Assembly: GCA_013695785.1 (NCBI GenBank)
Contig: JACCZT010000038.1
Coordinates: forward strand, 1 to 39,092
DNA: 39,092 bases
Direction of reading: 5' to 3'
From: Nocardioidaceae bacterium
GTDB taxonomy: Bacteria; Actinomycetota; Actinomycetes; Propionibacteriales; Nocardioidaceae
Part shown: positions 6,828-17,252 of the stretch, one piece after another
How the letters are laid out: each line of letters begins with the position of its first letter
Position numbering within the stretch: the first letter of the stretch is position 1
Translations under genes and position numbers: made by a program
Notes under the pieces: model-generated
What the model saw: only the letters and a program-made list of their open reading frames with translations
Databases searched by the model: none
Told to the model about the DNA's origin: nothing

Positions 6828-8327
6828 ATGGACCGCCCCCACCCGCTCAGGTCCAGGTGGTGCGATCGCGGCGACGTGGGACGCTCGCGAGCGCTCTGGA
6901 TGCTGGTGGTCGTCGTCCTCGTCGCGGGTGCCGGGCTCGGCGCCTACAGCCAGGGCTACCTCGACCGGTTGCTCTGCGACATCGACGGCACGTCGACCCG
7001 GTGCCCGTCGGCCGACATACCACCGCCGCCAGAGCTGAACCTCCCCACCGCCCGACGCGCCGAGCCGGTGCTCGACCCACCTGACGGCCGACCGGCAGCA
7101 GCCGGGAAGATCCGCGCGGCGGTCCTTCCGCTGCTGCGCGATCGGGCTCTCGGCAGGCACGTCGGTTTCGCGGTACGTGACCTTCCGCACGATCGCGACC
7201 TTCTCTCCTACGGGTCGGGGCTGGTCATCCCCGCATCGACGCTGAAGCTGTTCACGAGCCTCGCGGCACTCGAGGCGATCGAGCCCGATCGACGCTTCCG
7301 CACCATCGTCACGAGCCAGCCCGGCCCAGGCGGCCGGCGGCTCGTGCTGATCGGTGGAGGTGACCCGCTCTTGGCGACGAGGAAGCCGGCGGCGGCGAGC
7401 TACCCCGAACCAGCCACCTTGACCGCGCTCGCGACGCGGACCGCCAAGGCCCTGCGCGCCGACGGTGCCCGGCCGTGGGTCCGGCTCGGGTTCGACGACT
7501 CCCTGTTCTTTGGGCCCGCGGTCAGCCCGCACTGGGAGGACGACTACATCGCCGACAACGTCGCGACACCGGTGAGCGCGCTGTGGGTCGACGAGGGCAT
7601 CACGAGCACGGCGCCGACGGCACGTACGCGTACGCCGGCGCGAGCGGCGGCGACGGCCTTCGCGGTGGCGCTCGAACGAGCGGGGGTCACCGTGCGGGGC
7701 GCCGTGCAACGGACGAACGGCAGCGATGACGGAGCAGCCATCGCGTCGGTCTCGAGCCCGACGCTCACGCAGATCGTGCAGCTGATGCTGGAGACCAGCG
7801 ACAACGAGTCCGCCGAGGTGGTGCTTCGCCACCTGGCGATCGCCGAAGGCAAGCCAGCGACCTTCGGCGGCGGTTCTCGCGCCGTGCTCGCCGTGCTGGC
7901 CGAGCTGGGGGTGCCGCTCGAGCGCGTCGAGATCCACGACGGCAGCGGGCTCGCGCGCGACAACGTCGTCACGACCGAGGCGTTGCTGAGCGTGCTGACG
8001 ATCGGTGCCGGCGATGCCGAGGGCGGCGGACGAGCGCCGGTACGGCTGCGGCCGATCGTGACGGGTCTGCCGGTGGCCGGGTTCAACGGCAGTCTTGCCG
8101 TCCGGTTCGTCACACCCGGCACGGCCGGCGGCCTGGGTCTGGTGCGGGCTAAGACCGGCACCCTCACCGGCGTGCACGCGCTGGCTGGCGTCACCGTCGA
8201 CGCCGAAGGCACCACGTTGGCGTTCGTCGCCGTCGCCGACGAGGTCAAGCTCGCACAAACCCTCGACGCACGCGCGGTGCTCGATGAGATCGCGGCGGCG
8301 CTGACCACCTGCGCCTGCTCCAGGTGA
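6828..8327 (+). CDS. dacB: D-alanyl-D-alanine carboxypeptidase/endopeptidase, PBP4 family
   Basis: 499 residues. One N-terminal transmembrane segment at about 23-42 anchors or exports the protein, followed by a proline-rich spacer. The serine peptidase S13 motifs are all present: STLK with Ser137 and Lys140, SDN at 324-326, and KTG at 442-444. It trims D-Ala from stem peptides or cuts cross-links at the outer face of the membrane. ATG at 6828 fits a leaderless promoter box. It is divergent from ppa and is followed by the DUF2342 protease, matching the order seen in other actinomycetes. Confidence 0.95.
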   Translation: MDRPHPLRSRWCDRGDVGRSRALWMLVVVVLVAGAGLGAYSQGYLDRLLCDIDGTSTRCPSADIPPPPELNLPTARRAEPVLDPPDGRPAAAGKIRAAVLPLLRDRALGRHVGFAVRDLPHDRDLLSYGSGLVIPASTLKLFTSLAALEAIEPDRRFRTIVTSQPGPGGRRLVLIGGGDPLLATRKPAAASYPEPATLTALATRTAKALRADGARPWVRLGFDDSLFFGPAVSPHWEDDYIADNVATPVSALWVDEGITSTAPTARTRTPARAAATAFAVALERAGVTVRGAVQRTNGSDDGAAIASVSSPTLTQIVQLMLETSDNESAEVVLRHLAIAEGKPATFGGGSRAVLAVLAELGVPLERVEIHDGSGLARDNVVTTEALLSVLTIGAGDAEGGGRAPVRLRPIVTGLPVAGFNGSLAVRFVTPGTAGGLGLVRAKTGTLTGVHALAGVTVDAEGTTLAFVAVADEVKLAQTLDARAVLDEIAAALTTCACSR

Positions 8328-8347
8328 CCGCAACCGGGCACTACCCG

Positions 8348-8353
8348 TACCGT
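8348..8353 (+). promoter_or_regulatory. -10 box TACCGT, leaderless start of the DUF2342 gene
   Basis: TACCGT, seven bases, then the ATG at 8361. GTGACC at 8324-8329 is a possible -35, 18 bases upstream of the box. Confidence 0.6.
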
Positions 8354-8360
8354 TGCGTTC

Positions 8361-9455
8361 ATGACTGCGGATCCGCAAGGCGCAATGGTGGACTGGGGGT
8401 TCGCGCTGCAGACGGCCGGCAAGCTCGTACGCCCCGGACCCCAGATCTCCCGGGTACGCGCCGCCGAGGCTGTCGCGGAGCTGCGCGAGGGTGCGGCTCG
8501 CTCGGAGCAGCCGGTCCGTGACTTCACCGGGCTGCACGCCCGGTCCGCGACCGCCCCCGTGCTCGTCGTGGACCGGATCGGCTGGGTGCAGGCCAACATC
8601 GAGGGCTTCGAGGCCGTCACTCAGCCGCTTGTGGACAAGATCGGCAAGCAGTCGCGGCTGCCGAGCGGGTTTGGGCGGGCCGTCGGCGCCAAGGTCTCCG
8701 GCGCCGAGGTGGGTGCGCTGCTCGCGTACCTGTCCGGCAAGGTGCTCGGCCAGTTCGACCCGTTCTGGGGTGGCTCGATCGGTCAGCACATCGATCCGTC
8801 GTCGCCCGAGGTCGGTCGGATGCTGCTGGTGGCTCCCAACATCGTGCAGATCGAACAAGAGCTCGGCGTCAACCCGACGGACTTCCGGCTGTGGGTCTGC
8901 CTGCACGAGGAGACTCACCGGGTGCAGTTCACCGCCGTCCCGTGGATGCGGGACCACATGCACTCGCTGATCGGCGAGTTCGTCGACGCGACCGAGATCA
9001 ACCCCGACGAGGTACGCAAGCTGCTCGGCGACAGCACCCGCGAGCTCGGCAGGATCTTGCGCGGCGACCCCAACGGCTCGATCATGGACGTCTTGCAGAA
9101 CCCGGCCCAGCGTGCCGTCGTCGACAAGCTCACCGGCGTGATGTCTTTGCTCGAGGGCCATGCCGATGTCGTCATGGACGGTGTGGGACCTGGCGTGATC
9201 CCGTCGGTCAAGAAGATCCGGAGCCGATTCAACGAGCGTCGCAAGGGCGCCGGAGGTCTGGACCTGTTGCTGCGCAGGTTGTTGGGGCTCGACGCGAAGA
9301 TGAAGCAGTACCGCGACGGCGCGGCGTTCGTCCGCACTGTGACCGACAAGGTGGGCCACGACGGCTTCAACGCGGTCTGGTCGTCGCCGCAGGAGCTCCC
9401 CACCTCGTCCGAGATCACCGACCCGGACGCCTGGGTCGCACGCGTCCACCGCTGA
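8361..9455 (+). CDS. Zinc-dependent metalloprotease-like protein (DUF2342)
   Basis: 364 residues. The zinc-binding helix HEETH is at 182-186, and a downstream EGHAD at 265-269 could supply the third ligand, as in zincins. The family is nearly confined to actinomycetes and regularly sits beside tilS-hpt-ftsH; some members have been linked by name to F420 biosynthesis, but no activity is established to my knowledge. No signal peptide or membrane segment is visible, so a cytosolic location is expected. It ends two bases before tilS starts, so the two are probably translated together. Confidence 0.9.
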   Translation: MTADPQGAMVDWGFALQTAGKLVRPGPQISRVRAAEAVAELREGAARSEQPVRDFTGLHARSATAPVLVVDRIGWVQANIEGFEAVTQPLVDKIGKQSRLPSGFGRAVGAKVSGAEVGALLAYLSGKVLGQFDPFWGGSIGQHIDPSSPEVGRMLLVAPNIVQIEQELGVNPTDFRLWVCLHEETHRVQFTAVPWMRDHMHSLIGEFVDATEINPDEVRKLLGDSTRELGRILRGDPNGSIMDVLQNPAQRAVVDKLTGVMSLLEGHADVVMDGVGPGVIPSVKKIRSRFNERRKGAGGLDLLLRRLLGLDAKMKQYRDGAAFVRTVTDKVGHDGFNAVWSSPQELPTSSEITDPDAWVARVHR

Positions 9456-9457
9456 GA

Positions 9458-10471
9458 ATGGGCGGCCGCCTGGATCCCGCCGTCGCGTCGGTGCGCCTCG
9501 CCGTACGCCAGTCGCTGGCCGACGTCGGTCCCGGCTCCACTGTGCTCGTGGCTCTGTCCGGTGGGGCGGACTCGCTCGCGCTGGCTGCTGCGACAGCGTT
9601 CGAGGCGCCCCGCTCCGGCGTACGCGCTGGGGCGGTCGTGATCGACCACGGTCTGCAGCCCGGGTCCGGGGCCGTGGCGAGGGCCGCCGCTGAGCAGGCG
9701 CGTGTCCTCGGGCTCGCTCCCGTCGAGGTGCTGAAGGTTAGCGTCGGTACCGTCGGCGGGCCCGAGGGCGCGGCGCGCACCGCGAGGTACGAGGCGCTGC
9801 ACGATGCAGCACGGCGGCACGGAGCTACCTCCGTGCTCCTCGCCCACACGCTCGACGACCAGGCCGAGACCGTGCTGCTCGGGCTCGGCCGCGGCTCCGG
9901 GCCGCGGGCGGTCGCCGCCATGGCGCCGGTCGACGGCGTGTTGCGCCGGCCGCTGCTCGCGATCGGCCGCACCGAGACGAGGCGGGTGTGTGACGCCAGC
10001 GGGTTGGTGCCGTGGGACGACCCGCAGAACTCCGACCCCGCCTTCACCCGGGTGCGCGTACGCCATGGTGCGCTGCCGGCGCTCGAGACGGCGCTCGGAC
10101 CGGGTGTGAGCGAGGCCCTCGCGCGTACCGCTGACCTCATGCGGGCCGACGCCGACGCGCTCGACGCGCTGGCCGCGGACGCCCACGCGGCAGCTAGCGT
10201 CGCCGATGGCGGGCTCGACGTCCTTCGGCTTGCCGCGCTGCCACCGGCCCTTCGTACCCGCGTCATCAGACGCGCTGCGCTCGCTGCCGGCTGTCCGGCC
10301 TCCGATCTCGCGGCCGTGCACGTCTTCGCCGTCGACCGCCTGGTCACCAGCTGGCACGGCCAGGAGCGCCTCGACCTCCCCGGCGGCGTCGGTGTCACCC
10401 GCACCGGCGGCACCCTCTCCTTCGTGCGCGCAGGACCGTCCCCGCGGCCGCCAGCCGTCCCGGAGCGATGA
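9458..10471 (+). CDS. tilS: tRNA(Ile)-lysidine synthase
   Basis: 337 residues. It attaches lysine to C34 of the tRNA-Ile that reads AUA codons, using ATP. The PP-loop motif SGGADS is at 34-39, the next conserved block is [18 protein letters not shown], and RRPLL and DDPQNSD complete the catalytic domain. The C-terminal domains are short, as in other actinobacterial TilS. ATG at 9458 comes two bases after the preceding stop, which implies coupling. It is followed by hpt, a conserved pairing. Confidence 0.95.
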   Translation: MGGRLDPAVASVRLAVRQSLADVGPGSTVLVALSGGADSLALAAATAFEAPRSGVRAGAVVIDHGLQPGSGAVARAAAEQARVLGLAPVEVLKVSVGTVGGPEGAARTARYEALHDAARRHGATSVLLAHTLDDQAETVLLGLGRGSGPRAVAAMAPVDGVLRRPLLAIGRTETRRVCDASGLVPWDDPQNSDPAFTRVRVRHGALPALETALGPGVSEALARTADLMRADADALDALAADAHAAASVADGGLDVLRLAALPPALRTRVIRRAALAAGCPASDLAAVHVFAVDRLVTSWHGQERLDLPGGVGVTRTGGTLSFVRAGPSPRPPAVPER

Positions 10472-10483
10472 CCGGCGGTGTGG

Positions 10484-10489
10484 CAGGCT
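10484..10489 (+). promoter_or_regulatory. -10-like box CAGGCT before hpt
   Basis: CAGGCT, seven bases, then the GTG at 10497. The first base departs from TAnnnT, so this is weaker than the other boxes, but the spacing is the same and there is no ribosome site. Confidence 0.4.
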
Positions 10490-10496
10490 GACGTCC

Positions 10497-11048
<552 letters not shown>

Positions 11049-11204
11049 CCGAGTGCGCGCGCTGGTGGAACGCTTCGCGGCCCCCGCTCGTTGGTCACGT
11101 CGGAGGTACGTGCCCCGCCGCGGACGTGATCGTTGGCGCCGCGCGCCGCCGTGTACCGTTTGACAGAGCCAGTACGTAGGAGGAGCGGGGCACCAGCCCC
11201 CATC

Positions 11205-13250
11205 ATGGACGCCAAGCGCATTCTCAGAGGTCCCTGGTTGTGGATCGTCGTCGCCGTCATCGCCGTCTTCGTCACCCTGCAGCTCGTCTCCTCCAACGGC
11301 ACGGGCACCGAGGTCAAGACCGCGACCATGGTCGGCTACTTCGACGACGACCAGATCGACGAGGTCACCTTCGTTGACGGTGAGCAGGAGATCCGAGCGA
11401 CGCTCGACGACGGTCGCGAGGTCTACGCCCACTGGCTCGGCAGCCGCCAGGGTGAGCGGCTCGTGCAGAAGGCCGAGGGCGGCGTCGCCAACAAGCAGAT
11501 CTCCTCCTTCGACGTCGAGGTGCCCAAACCCAGCGTCCTCGGCTCGATCTTGGTGACGCTGCTCCCGATCGTCCTGATCGTGCTGATCCTGCTGTTCTTC
11601 CTCAACAGCATGCAAGGCGGCGGTGGCCGGGTCATGCAGTTCGCCAAGTCCAAGGCCAAGCTGATCACCAAGGACACCCCCAAGACCACGTTCGGTGACG
11701 TCGCCGGCTGTGACGAGGCAGTCGAGGAGCTCGGCGAGATCAAGGAGTTCCTGCAGGAGCCGGCGAAGTTCCAGGCCGTCGGGGCCAAGATTCCCAAGGG
11801 TGTGCTGCTGTACGGCCAACCGGGCACCGGCAAGACGCTGCTCGCCCGTGCGGTCGCCGGCGAGGCGGGCGTACCCTTCTACTCCATCTCCGGCTCGGAC
11901 TTCGTCGAGATGTTCGTCGGTGTCGGCGCGAGCCGGGTACGTGACCTGTTCCAGCAGGCCAAGGAGAACGCCCCAGCCATCGTCTTCATCGACGAGATCG
12001 ACGCCGTCGGGCGCCACCGCGGCACCGGCATGGGCGGCGGCCACGACGAGCGGGAGCAGACCCTCAACCAGCTGCTCGTGGAGATGGACGGCTTCGACAT
12101 CCGCGGCGGGGTGATCCTGATCGCTGCGACCAACCGTCCCGACGTGCTCGACCCGGCGCTGCTACGCCCCGGTCGCTTCGACCGGCAGATCAGTGTCGAG
12201 GCGCCGGACCTGGCCGGCCGCACCCAGATCCTCACGGTGCACTCGCGCGGCAAGCCGATCGCCGAGGGCGTCGACCTCGGATCGGTCGCCAAGCGCACCC
12301 CCGGCTTCAGCGGCGCCGACCTCGCCAACGTCCTCAACGAGGCGGCGCTGCTGACCGCGCGCAGCAACAAGCTGATGATCGACAACTTCTCCTTGGACGA
12401 GGCGATCGACCGCGTCATCGCCGGTCCCCAGAAGCGCAGCCGCCTGATGAGCGAGCACGAGAAGCTCGTGACGGCCTACCACGAAGGTGGGCACGCACTT
12501 GTCGCCGCGGCACTGCCCGGAAGCGACCCCGTGCACAAGATCACCATCCTGCCGCGCGGGCGTGCTCTCGGCTACACGATGGTGCTGCCCGATGAGGACA
12601 AGTACTCCCAGACCCGCAGCGAGCTGCTCGACAAGCTGGCGTACATGCTCGGAGGCCGCGCCGCCGAGGAGCTGGTGTTCCACAACCCGACGACGGGCGC
12701 CGGCAACGACATCGAGAAGGCGACCGGTCTGGCCCGCGCGATGGTCACGCAGTACGGCATGACCGAACGCATCGGCGCGGTCAAGCTCGGCGAGGAGAAC
12801 TCCCAGCCGTTCCTCGGTCGCGACATCGGGCACGCCCGCAACTACTCCGAGGAGATCGCCGCCCTCGTCGACCGCGAGATCAACAAGCTGATCGGCTCGG
12901 CGCACCAGGAGGCGTACGACATCCTGGTCGAGAACCGTGACGTGCTCGACGCCCTCGTGCTGGAGCTGTTGGAGAAGGAGACCCTCGACAAGGCACAGGT
13001 GGCCGAGGTCTTCGAGGCCCTGCGCCGCACGCCGGTGCGCCCGGCGTGGACGGGCTCGGAGTCGCGTCGGCCGTCGACGCTGCCGCCGGTGATGACACCC
13101 AAGCAGCTCAACGGCACCACGCCGGCTGGTCACGACCCGGCCGAGGAGGAGGGGTCGATAGTTCTCGCTCCCGGCGGTGCCGGTGACATGCACGGCACAG
13201 GTGACTTGAGGCCAGGCGACGCGCCCGCACCACCGTTGCCCGGAGCCTGA
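11205..13250 (+). CDS. ftsH: ATP-dependent zinc metalloprotease FtsH
   Basis: 681 residues. Two membrane segments (about 11-29 and 112-134) flank a short extracytoplasmic domain. The AAA module has Walker A GQPGTGKT (204-211), Walker B IVFIDE (259-264) and the second region of homology [20 protein letters not shown]. The protease site is HEGGH at 426-430; Gly replaces the more common Ala and should not affect zinc binding. It degrades misfolded membrane proteins and some regulators. AGGAGG at 11178-11183 is 21 bases from ATG 11205, which is long, so an earlier start is possible, but ATG 11205 gives the normal N-terminus. The folE gene starts two bases after its stop. Confidence 0.96.
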   Translation: MDAKRILRGPWLWIVVAVIAVFVTLQLVSSNGTGTEVKTATMVGYFDDDQIDEVTFVDGEQEIRATLDDGREVYAHWLGSRQGERLVQKAEGGVANKQISSFDVEVPKPSVLGSILVTLLPIVLIVLILLFFLNSMQGGGGRVMQFAKSKAKLITKDTPKTTFGDVAGCDEAVEELGEIKEFLQEPAKFQAVGAKIPKGVLLYGQPGTGKTLLARAVAGEAGVPFYSISGSDFVEMFVGVGASRVRDLFQQAKENAPAIVFIDEIDAVGRHRGTGMGGGHDEREQTLNQLLVEMDGFDIRGGVILIAATNRPDVLDPALLRPGRFDRQISVEAPDLAGRTQILTVHSRGKPIAEGVDLGSVAKRTPGFSGADLANVLNEAALLTARSNKLMIDNFSLDEAIDRVIAGPQKRSRLMSEHEKLVTAYHEGGHALVAAALPGSDPVHKITILPRGRALGYTMVLPDEDKYSQTRSELLDKLAYMLGGRAAEELVFHNPTTGAGNDIEKATGLARAMVTQYGMTERIGAVKLGEENSQPFLGRDIGHARNYSEEIAALVDREINKLIGSAHQEAYDILVENRDVLDALVLELLEKETLDKAQVAEVFEALRRTPVRPAWTGSESRRPSTLPPVMTPKQLNGTTPAGHDPAEEEGSIVLAPGGAGDMHGTGDLRPGDAPAPPLPGA

Positions 13251-13252
13251 GC

Positions 13253-13849
13253 GTGTCGGGGGAGAGGGTGGCGTCGGTGCCCGCCTTCGACCATGCCCGC
13301 GCCGAGGCTGCGGTCCGTGAGCTGCTGTTCGCCGTGGGCGAGGATCCCGACCGCGAGGGGCTCCGGGACACACCGGCACGCGTCGCGCGAGCGTACGCCG
13401 AGATGCTCGCCGGACTCGGTCAGGACCCCGCCGACGTGCTCGAGAAGCGTTTCGGTGTCGGCTACCGCGACGAGCTGGTACTGGTCAAGGACCTCGAGCT
13501 GTGGTCGCTGTGCGAGCACCATCTGTTGCCGTTCACCGGGGTGGCGCACATCGGTTACATCCCCGGCCTCGACGGAAGGGTCACCGGGTTGTCCAAGCTG
13601 GGTCGGCTCGTCGACGTATACGCGCGTCGACCACAGGTACAGGAACGCTTGACCACGCAGGTGGCTGACGCGATCAGCGACCTGCTCGAGCCCCAGGGCG
13701 TGATCGTGGTCGTCGAGGCCGAGCACCTGTGCATGACGATGCGCGGTATCCGCAAGCCCGGCGCCAAGACGGTGACGAGTGCGGTACGCGGGCAGCTACG
13801 CAACGCCGCGACCCGGGCCGAGGCCATGGTCCTCATCAAAGGTCGCTGA
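13253..13849 (+). CDS. folE: GTP cyclohydrolase I
   Basis: 198 residues. It converts GTP to dihydroneopterin triphosphate, the first step of folate synthesis. The zinc ligands are Cys87 and His90 in LCEHHLLPF and Cys160 in [18 protein letters not shown] is the usual N-terminal block. GTG at 13253 is used here, but GTG at 13277 has a better-placed GGGGAGAGG nine bases upstream and would give a 190-residue protein starting at PAFDHAR; both are plausible. First gene of the folate cluster, probably transcribed with ftsH. Confidence 0.95.
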   Translation: MSGERVASVPAFDHARAEAAVRELLFAVGEDPDREGLRDTPARVARAYAEMLAGLGQDPADVLEKRFGVGYRDELVLVKDLELWSLCEHHLLPFTGVAHIGYIPGLDGRVTGLSKLGRLVDVYARRPQVQERLTTQVADAISDLLEPQGVIVVVEAEHLCMTMRGIRKPGAKTVTSAVRGQLRNAATRAEAMVLIKGR

Positions 13850-13851
13850 CC

Positions 13852-14691
13852 GTGGCGTCAGTACCCGGCCTCCCCGACCCGGGCCGCTGCCTGGTGATGG
13901 GCGTCCTCAACGTCACCCCCGACTCCTTCTCCGACGGTGGTCGTTGGCTCGAGCCCGACGACGCGATAACCCACGGCCTCCGGCTCCACGCCGAGGGCGC
14001 CGACCTGGTCGACGTCGGCGGTGAGTCCACGCGCCCCGGCGCCGCCCGCGTCGACGCCGGCGAGGAGCTGAAGCGCGTCCTGCCGGTCGTCGAGGCACTC
14101 GCAGCCGCCGGTGTGGTGGTCTCGGTCGACACGATGCGCGCCGAGGTGGCCGGGCGCGCGGTCGAGGCCGGCGCGCGTCTCGTCAACGACGTCTCGGGTG
14201 GGCGGGCCGAGCCCGAGATCATGCGGGTCGCCGCGCAGGCGCAGGTGCCGTTCGTCCTCATGCACTGGCGAACGCACTCGGCGACCATGCAGGACGACGC
14301 GGTGTACGCCGACGTGGTGGCCGACGTCGTCGCCGAGATGGAGCAGCAGATCGCCGCCGCGGGCGACGCCGGCATCGCCGCGGACCAGCTGATCCTCGAC
14401 CCCGGCCTCGGATTCTCCAAGACCGGGGCTCAGAACTGGACCCTCCTGAGCGGTCTGGACGCGCTCGGCGCCCTGGGCCATCCGGTGCTGGTCGCCGCGA
14501 GCCGCAAACGATTCCTGGGCGAGCTGCTCGCGGACGAGGGGGGCGAGCTGCGCACCACGCAGGAGCGCGAGCCCGCCACCGTCGCGATCAGCGCGCTCGC
14601 CGCCGCCGCCGGCGTCTGGTGTGTGCGCGTCCACGACGTAGGTCCCAGCCTGGACGCCGTACGTGTCGCCGCTCGGTGGGCCGATGGCTGA
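13852..14691 (+). CDS. folP: Dihydropteroate synthase
   Basis: 279 residues. It joins p-aminobenzoate to the pterin diphosphate and is the sulfonamide target. Signatures: LNVTPDSFSDGG at 19-30, GGESTRPGA, the DV-SGG motif (VNDVSGG), DPGLGFSKT and SRKRFLG. GTG at 13852 lies two bases after the folE stop. Its last eight bases overlap the start of the next gene, so translation of the whole folE-folK set is probably coupled. Confidence 0.96.
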   Translation: MASVPGLPDPGRCLVMGVLNVTPDSFSDGGRWLEPDDAITHGLRLHAEGADLVDVGGESTRPGAARVDAGEELKRVLPVVEALAAAGVVVSVDTMRAEVAGRAVEAGARLVNDVSGGRAEPEIMRVAAQAQVPFVLMHWRTHSATMQDDAVYADVVADVVAEMEQQIAAAGDAGIAADQLILDPGLGFSKTGAQNWTLLSGLDALGALGHPVLVAASRKRFLGELLADEGGELRTTQEREPATVAISALAAAAGVWCVRVHDVGPSLDAVRVAARWADG

Positions 14692-15118
14692 CGGTGTGGC
14701 GGCTGAGGCGACGGTCCTGGCCGCCCATCAGGGGCTGTACGACGCGATCGAGGCCGGTGACCTGGACCTGATGCGGTCGCTGTGGTTGCCCGGTGAGGCC
14801 ACGGTGTGCGTACCGTTCGGCGGCGAGCCCGTCCGCGGCACGGCGGCGGTGCTGCGGGCCTGGGCGGTCATCATGGCCAACACCGGGTACATCCAGTTCA
14901 TCCTCACCGACGTGGCCGTCTCGCGCTCTGCGGACGGTGGCGGCACCGCGGTGGTCTCGTGCACCGAGAACGTCTTGTCCGAGGCGTCGCCGGCCGCCGA
15001 CAGCTTCATCGGCGGGCGTGCGGTCGCCTCCAGCGTCCTGGTGCGCACGGCCGGCGGCTGGAGGTTCTGGACCCACCACTCCTCGCCGGTGGGGACATCT
15101 GAGGACGACGACCGATGA
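14684..15118 (+). CDS. NTF2-like (SnoaL/DUF4440-type) protein in the folate operon
   Basis: 144 residues. The pattern fits the NTF2-like fold: an N-terminal helix with HQGLYDAIEAGDLDLMRSLW, then alternating strands including RGTAAVLRAWAVIM and a final GGWRFWTHHSSP. These small cone-shaped proteins bind or convert small molecules; the substrate here is unknown. It overlaps folP by eight bases and folB by ATGA, so it is firmly part of the folate operon, and a protein of this type occupies the same place in other actinomycetes. A role in pterin metabolism is an inference from context only. Confidence 0.85.
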   Translation: MADGVAAEATVLAAHQGLYDAIEAGDLDLMRSLWLPGEATVCVPFGGEPVRGTAAVLRAWAVIMANTGYIQFILTDVAVSRSADGGGTAVVSCTENVLSEASPAADSFIGGRAVASSVLVRTAGGWRFWTHHSSPVGTSEDDDR

Positions 15119-15492
15119 GCGCACCGCAGGGGCTCGACCAGATCGCGGTGCGGGGGATCTCGGCGATCGGGTACCACGGCGTGCTCGAGCACGAACGCCG
15201 CGAAGGTCAGCGGTTCGTGGTCGACGTCGTGGTCGCCCTGGACCTACGACCAGCCGCCGGGAGCGGTGATTTATCGCGAACCCTGGACTACGGTACGTTA
15301 GCGCGAGGGGTCCACGACGCGATCACGTCCGATCCGGTGGATCTCATCGAGACCCTTGCCGAACGCATCGCCGGGGTGTGCCTGGAGTTCGCCGCCGTGG
15401 GCTGGACCCAGGTCACGGTCCACAAGCCCGCAGCGCCCATCGCGGTGACATTCACAGATGTCGCCGTCACGATAGAGCGGAGTCGTACGTGA
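15115..15492 (+). CDS. folB: Dihydroneopterin aldolase
   Basis: 125 residues, typical. It cleaves dihydroneopterin to hydroxymethyl-dihydropterin and glycolaldehyde. The N-terminal block GISAIGYHGVLEHERREGQRF supplies the usual substrate-binding residues, and the C-terminal TVHKPAAPI contains the conserved Lys. ATG at 15115 overlaps the preceding stop (ATGA) and its own stop overlaps the folK GTG (GTGA). Confidence 0.95.
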   Translation: MSAPQGLDQIAVRGISAIGYHGVLEHERREGQRFVVDVVVALDLRPAAGSGDLSRTLDYGTLARGVHDAITSDPVDLIETLAERIAGVCLEFAAVGWTQVTVHKPAAPIAVTFTDVAVTIERSRT

Positions 15493-16052
15493 CCGAGACA
15501 CCCAACCCGTACATCCTCGACGCGGACACCATGACAGGCGGGATGCGCCCGATCCGCCAGGCGGTCCTGGCGATCGGCTCCAACCTCGGAGACCGCTTCG
15601 ACAACCTCCAAGGCGCCGTCTCGGCCCTGTCCGACACTCCGGACGTCACCGTCGTCGCGGTGTCCAGCGTCTATGAGACCGTGCCGGTCGGTGCTCCCGC
15701 CGGCTCCCATGACTTCCTCAACGCTGTCGTCCTCATCGACACGACGCTGACGGTTCACACACTCCTCGACCGTTGTCTGGCGATAGAGGATGCCTATGGG
15801 CGGGTGCGCGGCGAGCGCAACGACCCGCGCACGCTCGACGTCGACCTCATCGTCGTCGGCGACCGCGTCGTCTCCGACGAGACGATGGTGCTGCCCCACC
15901 CCCGTGCCCACTCGCGCGCCTTCGTGCTCGCGCCGTGGATGGAGCTCGACATCGAGGGCGAGATCCCGGGCAAGGGCTTCATCGCCGACCTCATCGGTGA
16001 CCTCGACACCAGCGGGATCACCCGTCGCGAGGACTTCAAGATCCTGTTGTGA
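15489..16052 (+). CDS. folK: Hydroxymethyl-dihydropterin pyrophosphokinase
   Basis: 187 residues. It transfers pyrophosphate from ATP to the pterin alcohol to make the folP substrate. Signatures: GSNLGDR at 30-36 and the metal-binding stretch RNDPRTLDVDL with Asp117 and Asp119. The first ~20 residues extend beyond the normal start of the family; GTG 15489 is favoured because of the four-base overlap with folB. The C-terminus ends ITRREDFKILL. Confidence 0.95.
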   Translation: MTETPNPYILDADTMTGGMRPIRQAVLAIGSNLGDRFDNLQGAVSALSDTPDVTVVAVSSVYETVPVGAPAGSHDFLNAVVLIDTTLTVHTLLDRCLAIEDAYGRVRGERNDPRTLDVDLIVVGDRVVSDETMVLPHPRAHSRAFVLAPWMELDIEGEIPGKGFIADLIGDLDTSGITRREDFKILL

Positions 16053-16092
16053 GCGTGCCCTGGACGAGCGCAGGGGCGATGGGAGGTCGGCT

Positions 16093-16590
16093 GTGAAACC
16101 GCGACTTCGCCGCAGCTCGCCCGTCGTGCTGGCAATCGTCGCCGCGGTTGGTCTGGTGCTGGGACGCTCCGTCCGTCTTGTCGTGGAAGGGGCCGGCGCG
16201 ATCGCTCCGTCTGTGCCTTGGGCGTCGCCGATCGTGCTCTTCTTCCTCGCCGTCGTACTTGGCGAACGAGCGTGGGCGACGTTCCGTGCGGTCCACCGCG
16301 ACCGCCTCGGCATCGAGCCGGTCGACGGGGTACGACTTCTCGCCCTCGCCAAGGCGTGCGCGCTCGGTGGCGTGTTCATCGCCGGTCTCTACCTCGGCTA
16401 CGCGCTCAGCTTCGTCGGCGACATGGAAGCGGCCCTGCCGCGCGAGCGCGTCCTTCGCTCGGCCGTCGCGTTCGTCGCGTCGGCGTGCGTCGCCGCCGCC
16501 GCCGTGTTGCTGGAGCGGGCGTGCGAGGTGCCCACCGATGATGACGACGACACCGAGGGCAGCCCTCCGAAGAACGGAAGCGTCGCATAA
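16093..16590 (+). CDS. DUF3180 family membrane protein
   Basis: 165 residues with four predicted membrane segments at about 9-30, 42-58, 84-108 and 119-141, and an acidic C-terminal tail. Proteins of this family regularly follow folK in actinomycetes; the function is unknown. GTG at 16093 is supported by GGGAGG seven bases upstream. The 40-base gap to folK suggests it is the last gene of the operon. Confidence 0.87.
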   Translation: MKPRLRRSSPVVLAIVAAVGLVLGRSVRLVVEGAGAIAPSVPWASPIVLFFLAVVLGERAWATFRAVHRDRLGIEPVDGVRLLALAKACALGGVFIAGLYLGYALSFVGDMEAALPRERVLRSAVAFVASACVAAAAVLLERACEVPTDDDDDTEGSPPKNGSVA

Positions 16591-16641
16591 CGGCCGGAGC
16601 GCCACGCGGCGTGGCGCACCTACCGCGCGGGGAGGCGCGCC

Positions 16642-16647
16642 TACCCT
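16642..16647 (+). promoter_or_regulatory. -10 box TACCCT, leaderless start of the next gene
   Basis: TACCCT, six bases, then ATG at 16654, with no ribosome site. Confidence 0.55.
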
Positions 16648-16653
16648 TTGCGC

Positions 16654-17235
16654 ATGTCCAGCCAACGTCGTCGCACCCGCAGCAGGCGCATCGTTGCCGC
16701 CTGCTCCGTGCTGGCCGTGGCCTTCCTCGTGGTGGCCGTCGCCCTCGTCGTCGAGACCCTCGCGGCGCTGACCGCCGCCGCTGTCGTCGCGCTCCTCGCG
16801 GGCATCGTCGCAGCGCGGGTCCTCGTCGGCGAGCTCGCCCAGACGCGTCGCGAATGGGCCAAGGACCGGGCCGAGCAAGCCCGGTCGTACCAGGGTGTCA
16901 TGGCAGCTCGCATGCGCGAGCAGGCCGTGTACGCCGCCTCGATCACCGACGAGGTCACCAGGCAGGCGCGGACCATCACCGAGCTGCATGGCGAGCGACG
17001 GCTGCTGGAGTGCCGCCTGGCCGAGCTCGTCGCGCGCCTTCGGACCGAGACCTACCGCAGCGCGGAGCTGCAGGCCGACCTGTCCGACCTGCGCGCGGAG
17101 GCCGAGGAGATCGCTGCCGAAGGCGGCACCGGCTGGGACGGTGCCGACGTGCCCACGATCGTCGACCTGCTCAACTGGGAGCAGGCCGTTGCCGCGCCCG
17201 CCGTTGACTCGACCGGGCAGCGCAAACCGGCCTGA
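16654..17235 (+). CDS. Membrane-anchored coiled-coil protein of unknown function
   Basis: 193 residues. A very basic N-terminus (RRRTRSRR), two adjacent membrane segments at about 14-33 and 36-58, then a cytosolic helical region (60-155) rich in Glu, Arg and Ala that should form a coiled coil, and a short acidic linker ending NWEQAV. No known domain is recognised. A TTG six bases upstream is in frame; ATG at 16654 is preferred because of the leaderless promoter box. It converges on the ABC ATPase gene 17 bases downstream. Confidence 0.75.
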   Translation: MSSQRRRTRSRRIVAACSVLAVAFLVVAVALVVETLAALTAAAVVALLAGIVAARVLVGELAQTRREWAKDRAEQARSYQGVMAARMREQAVYAASITDEVTRQARTITELHGERRLLECRLAELVARLRTETYRSAELQADLSDLRAEAEEIAAEGGTGWDGADVPTIVDLLNWEQAVAAPAVDSTGQRKPA

Positions 17236-17252
17236 GCCCGCACCGTGCCGGC

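Noticed and set aside
6741-9449. A 902-codon open frame on the minus strand across dacB and the DUF2342 gene
   Set aside because: It is a shadow of the real plus-strand genes in G+C-rich DNA; its translation has no recognisable domain and the plus-strand frames hold complete catalytic motifs.
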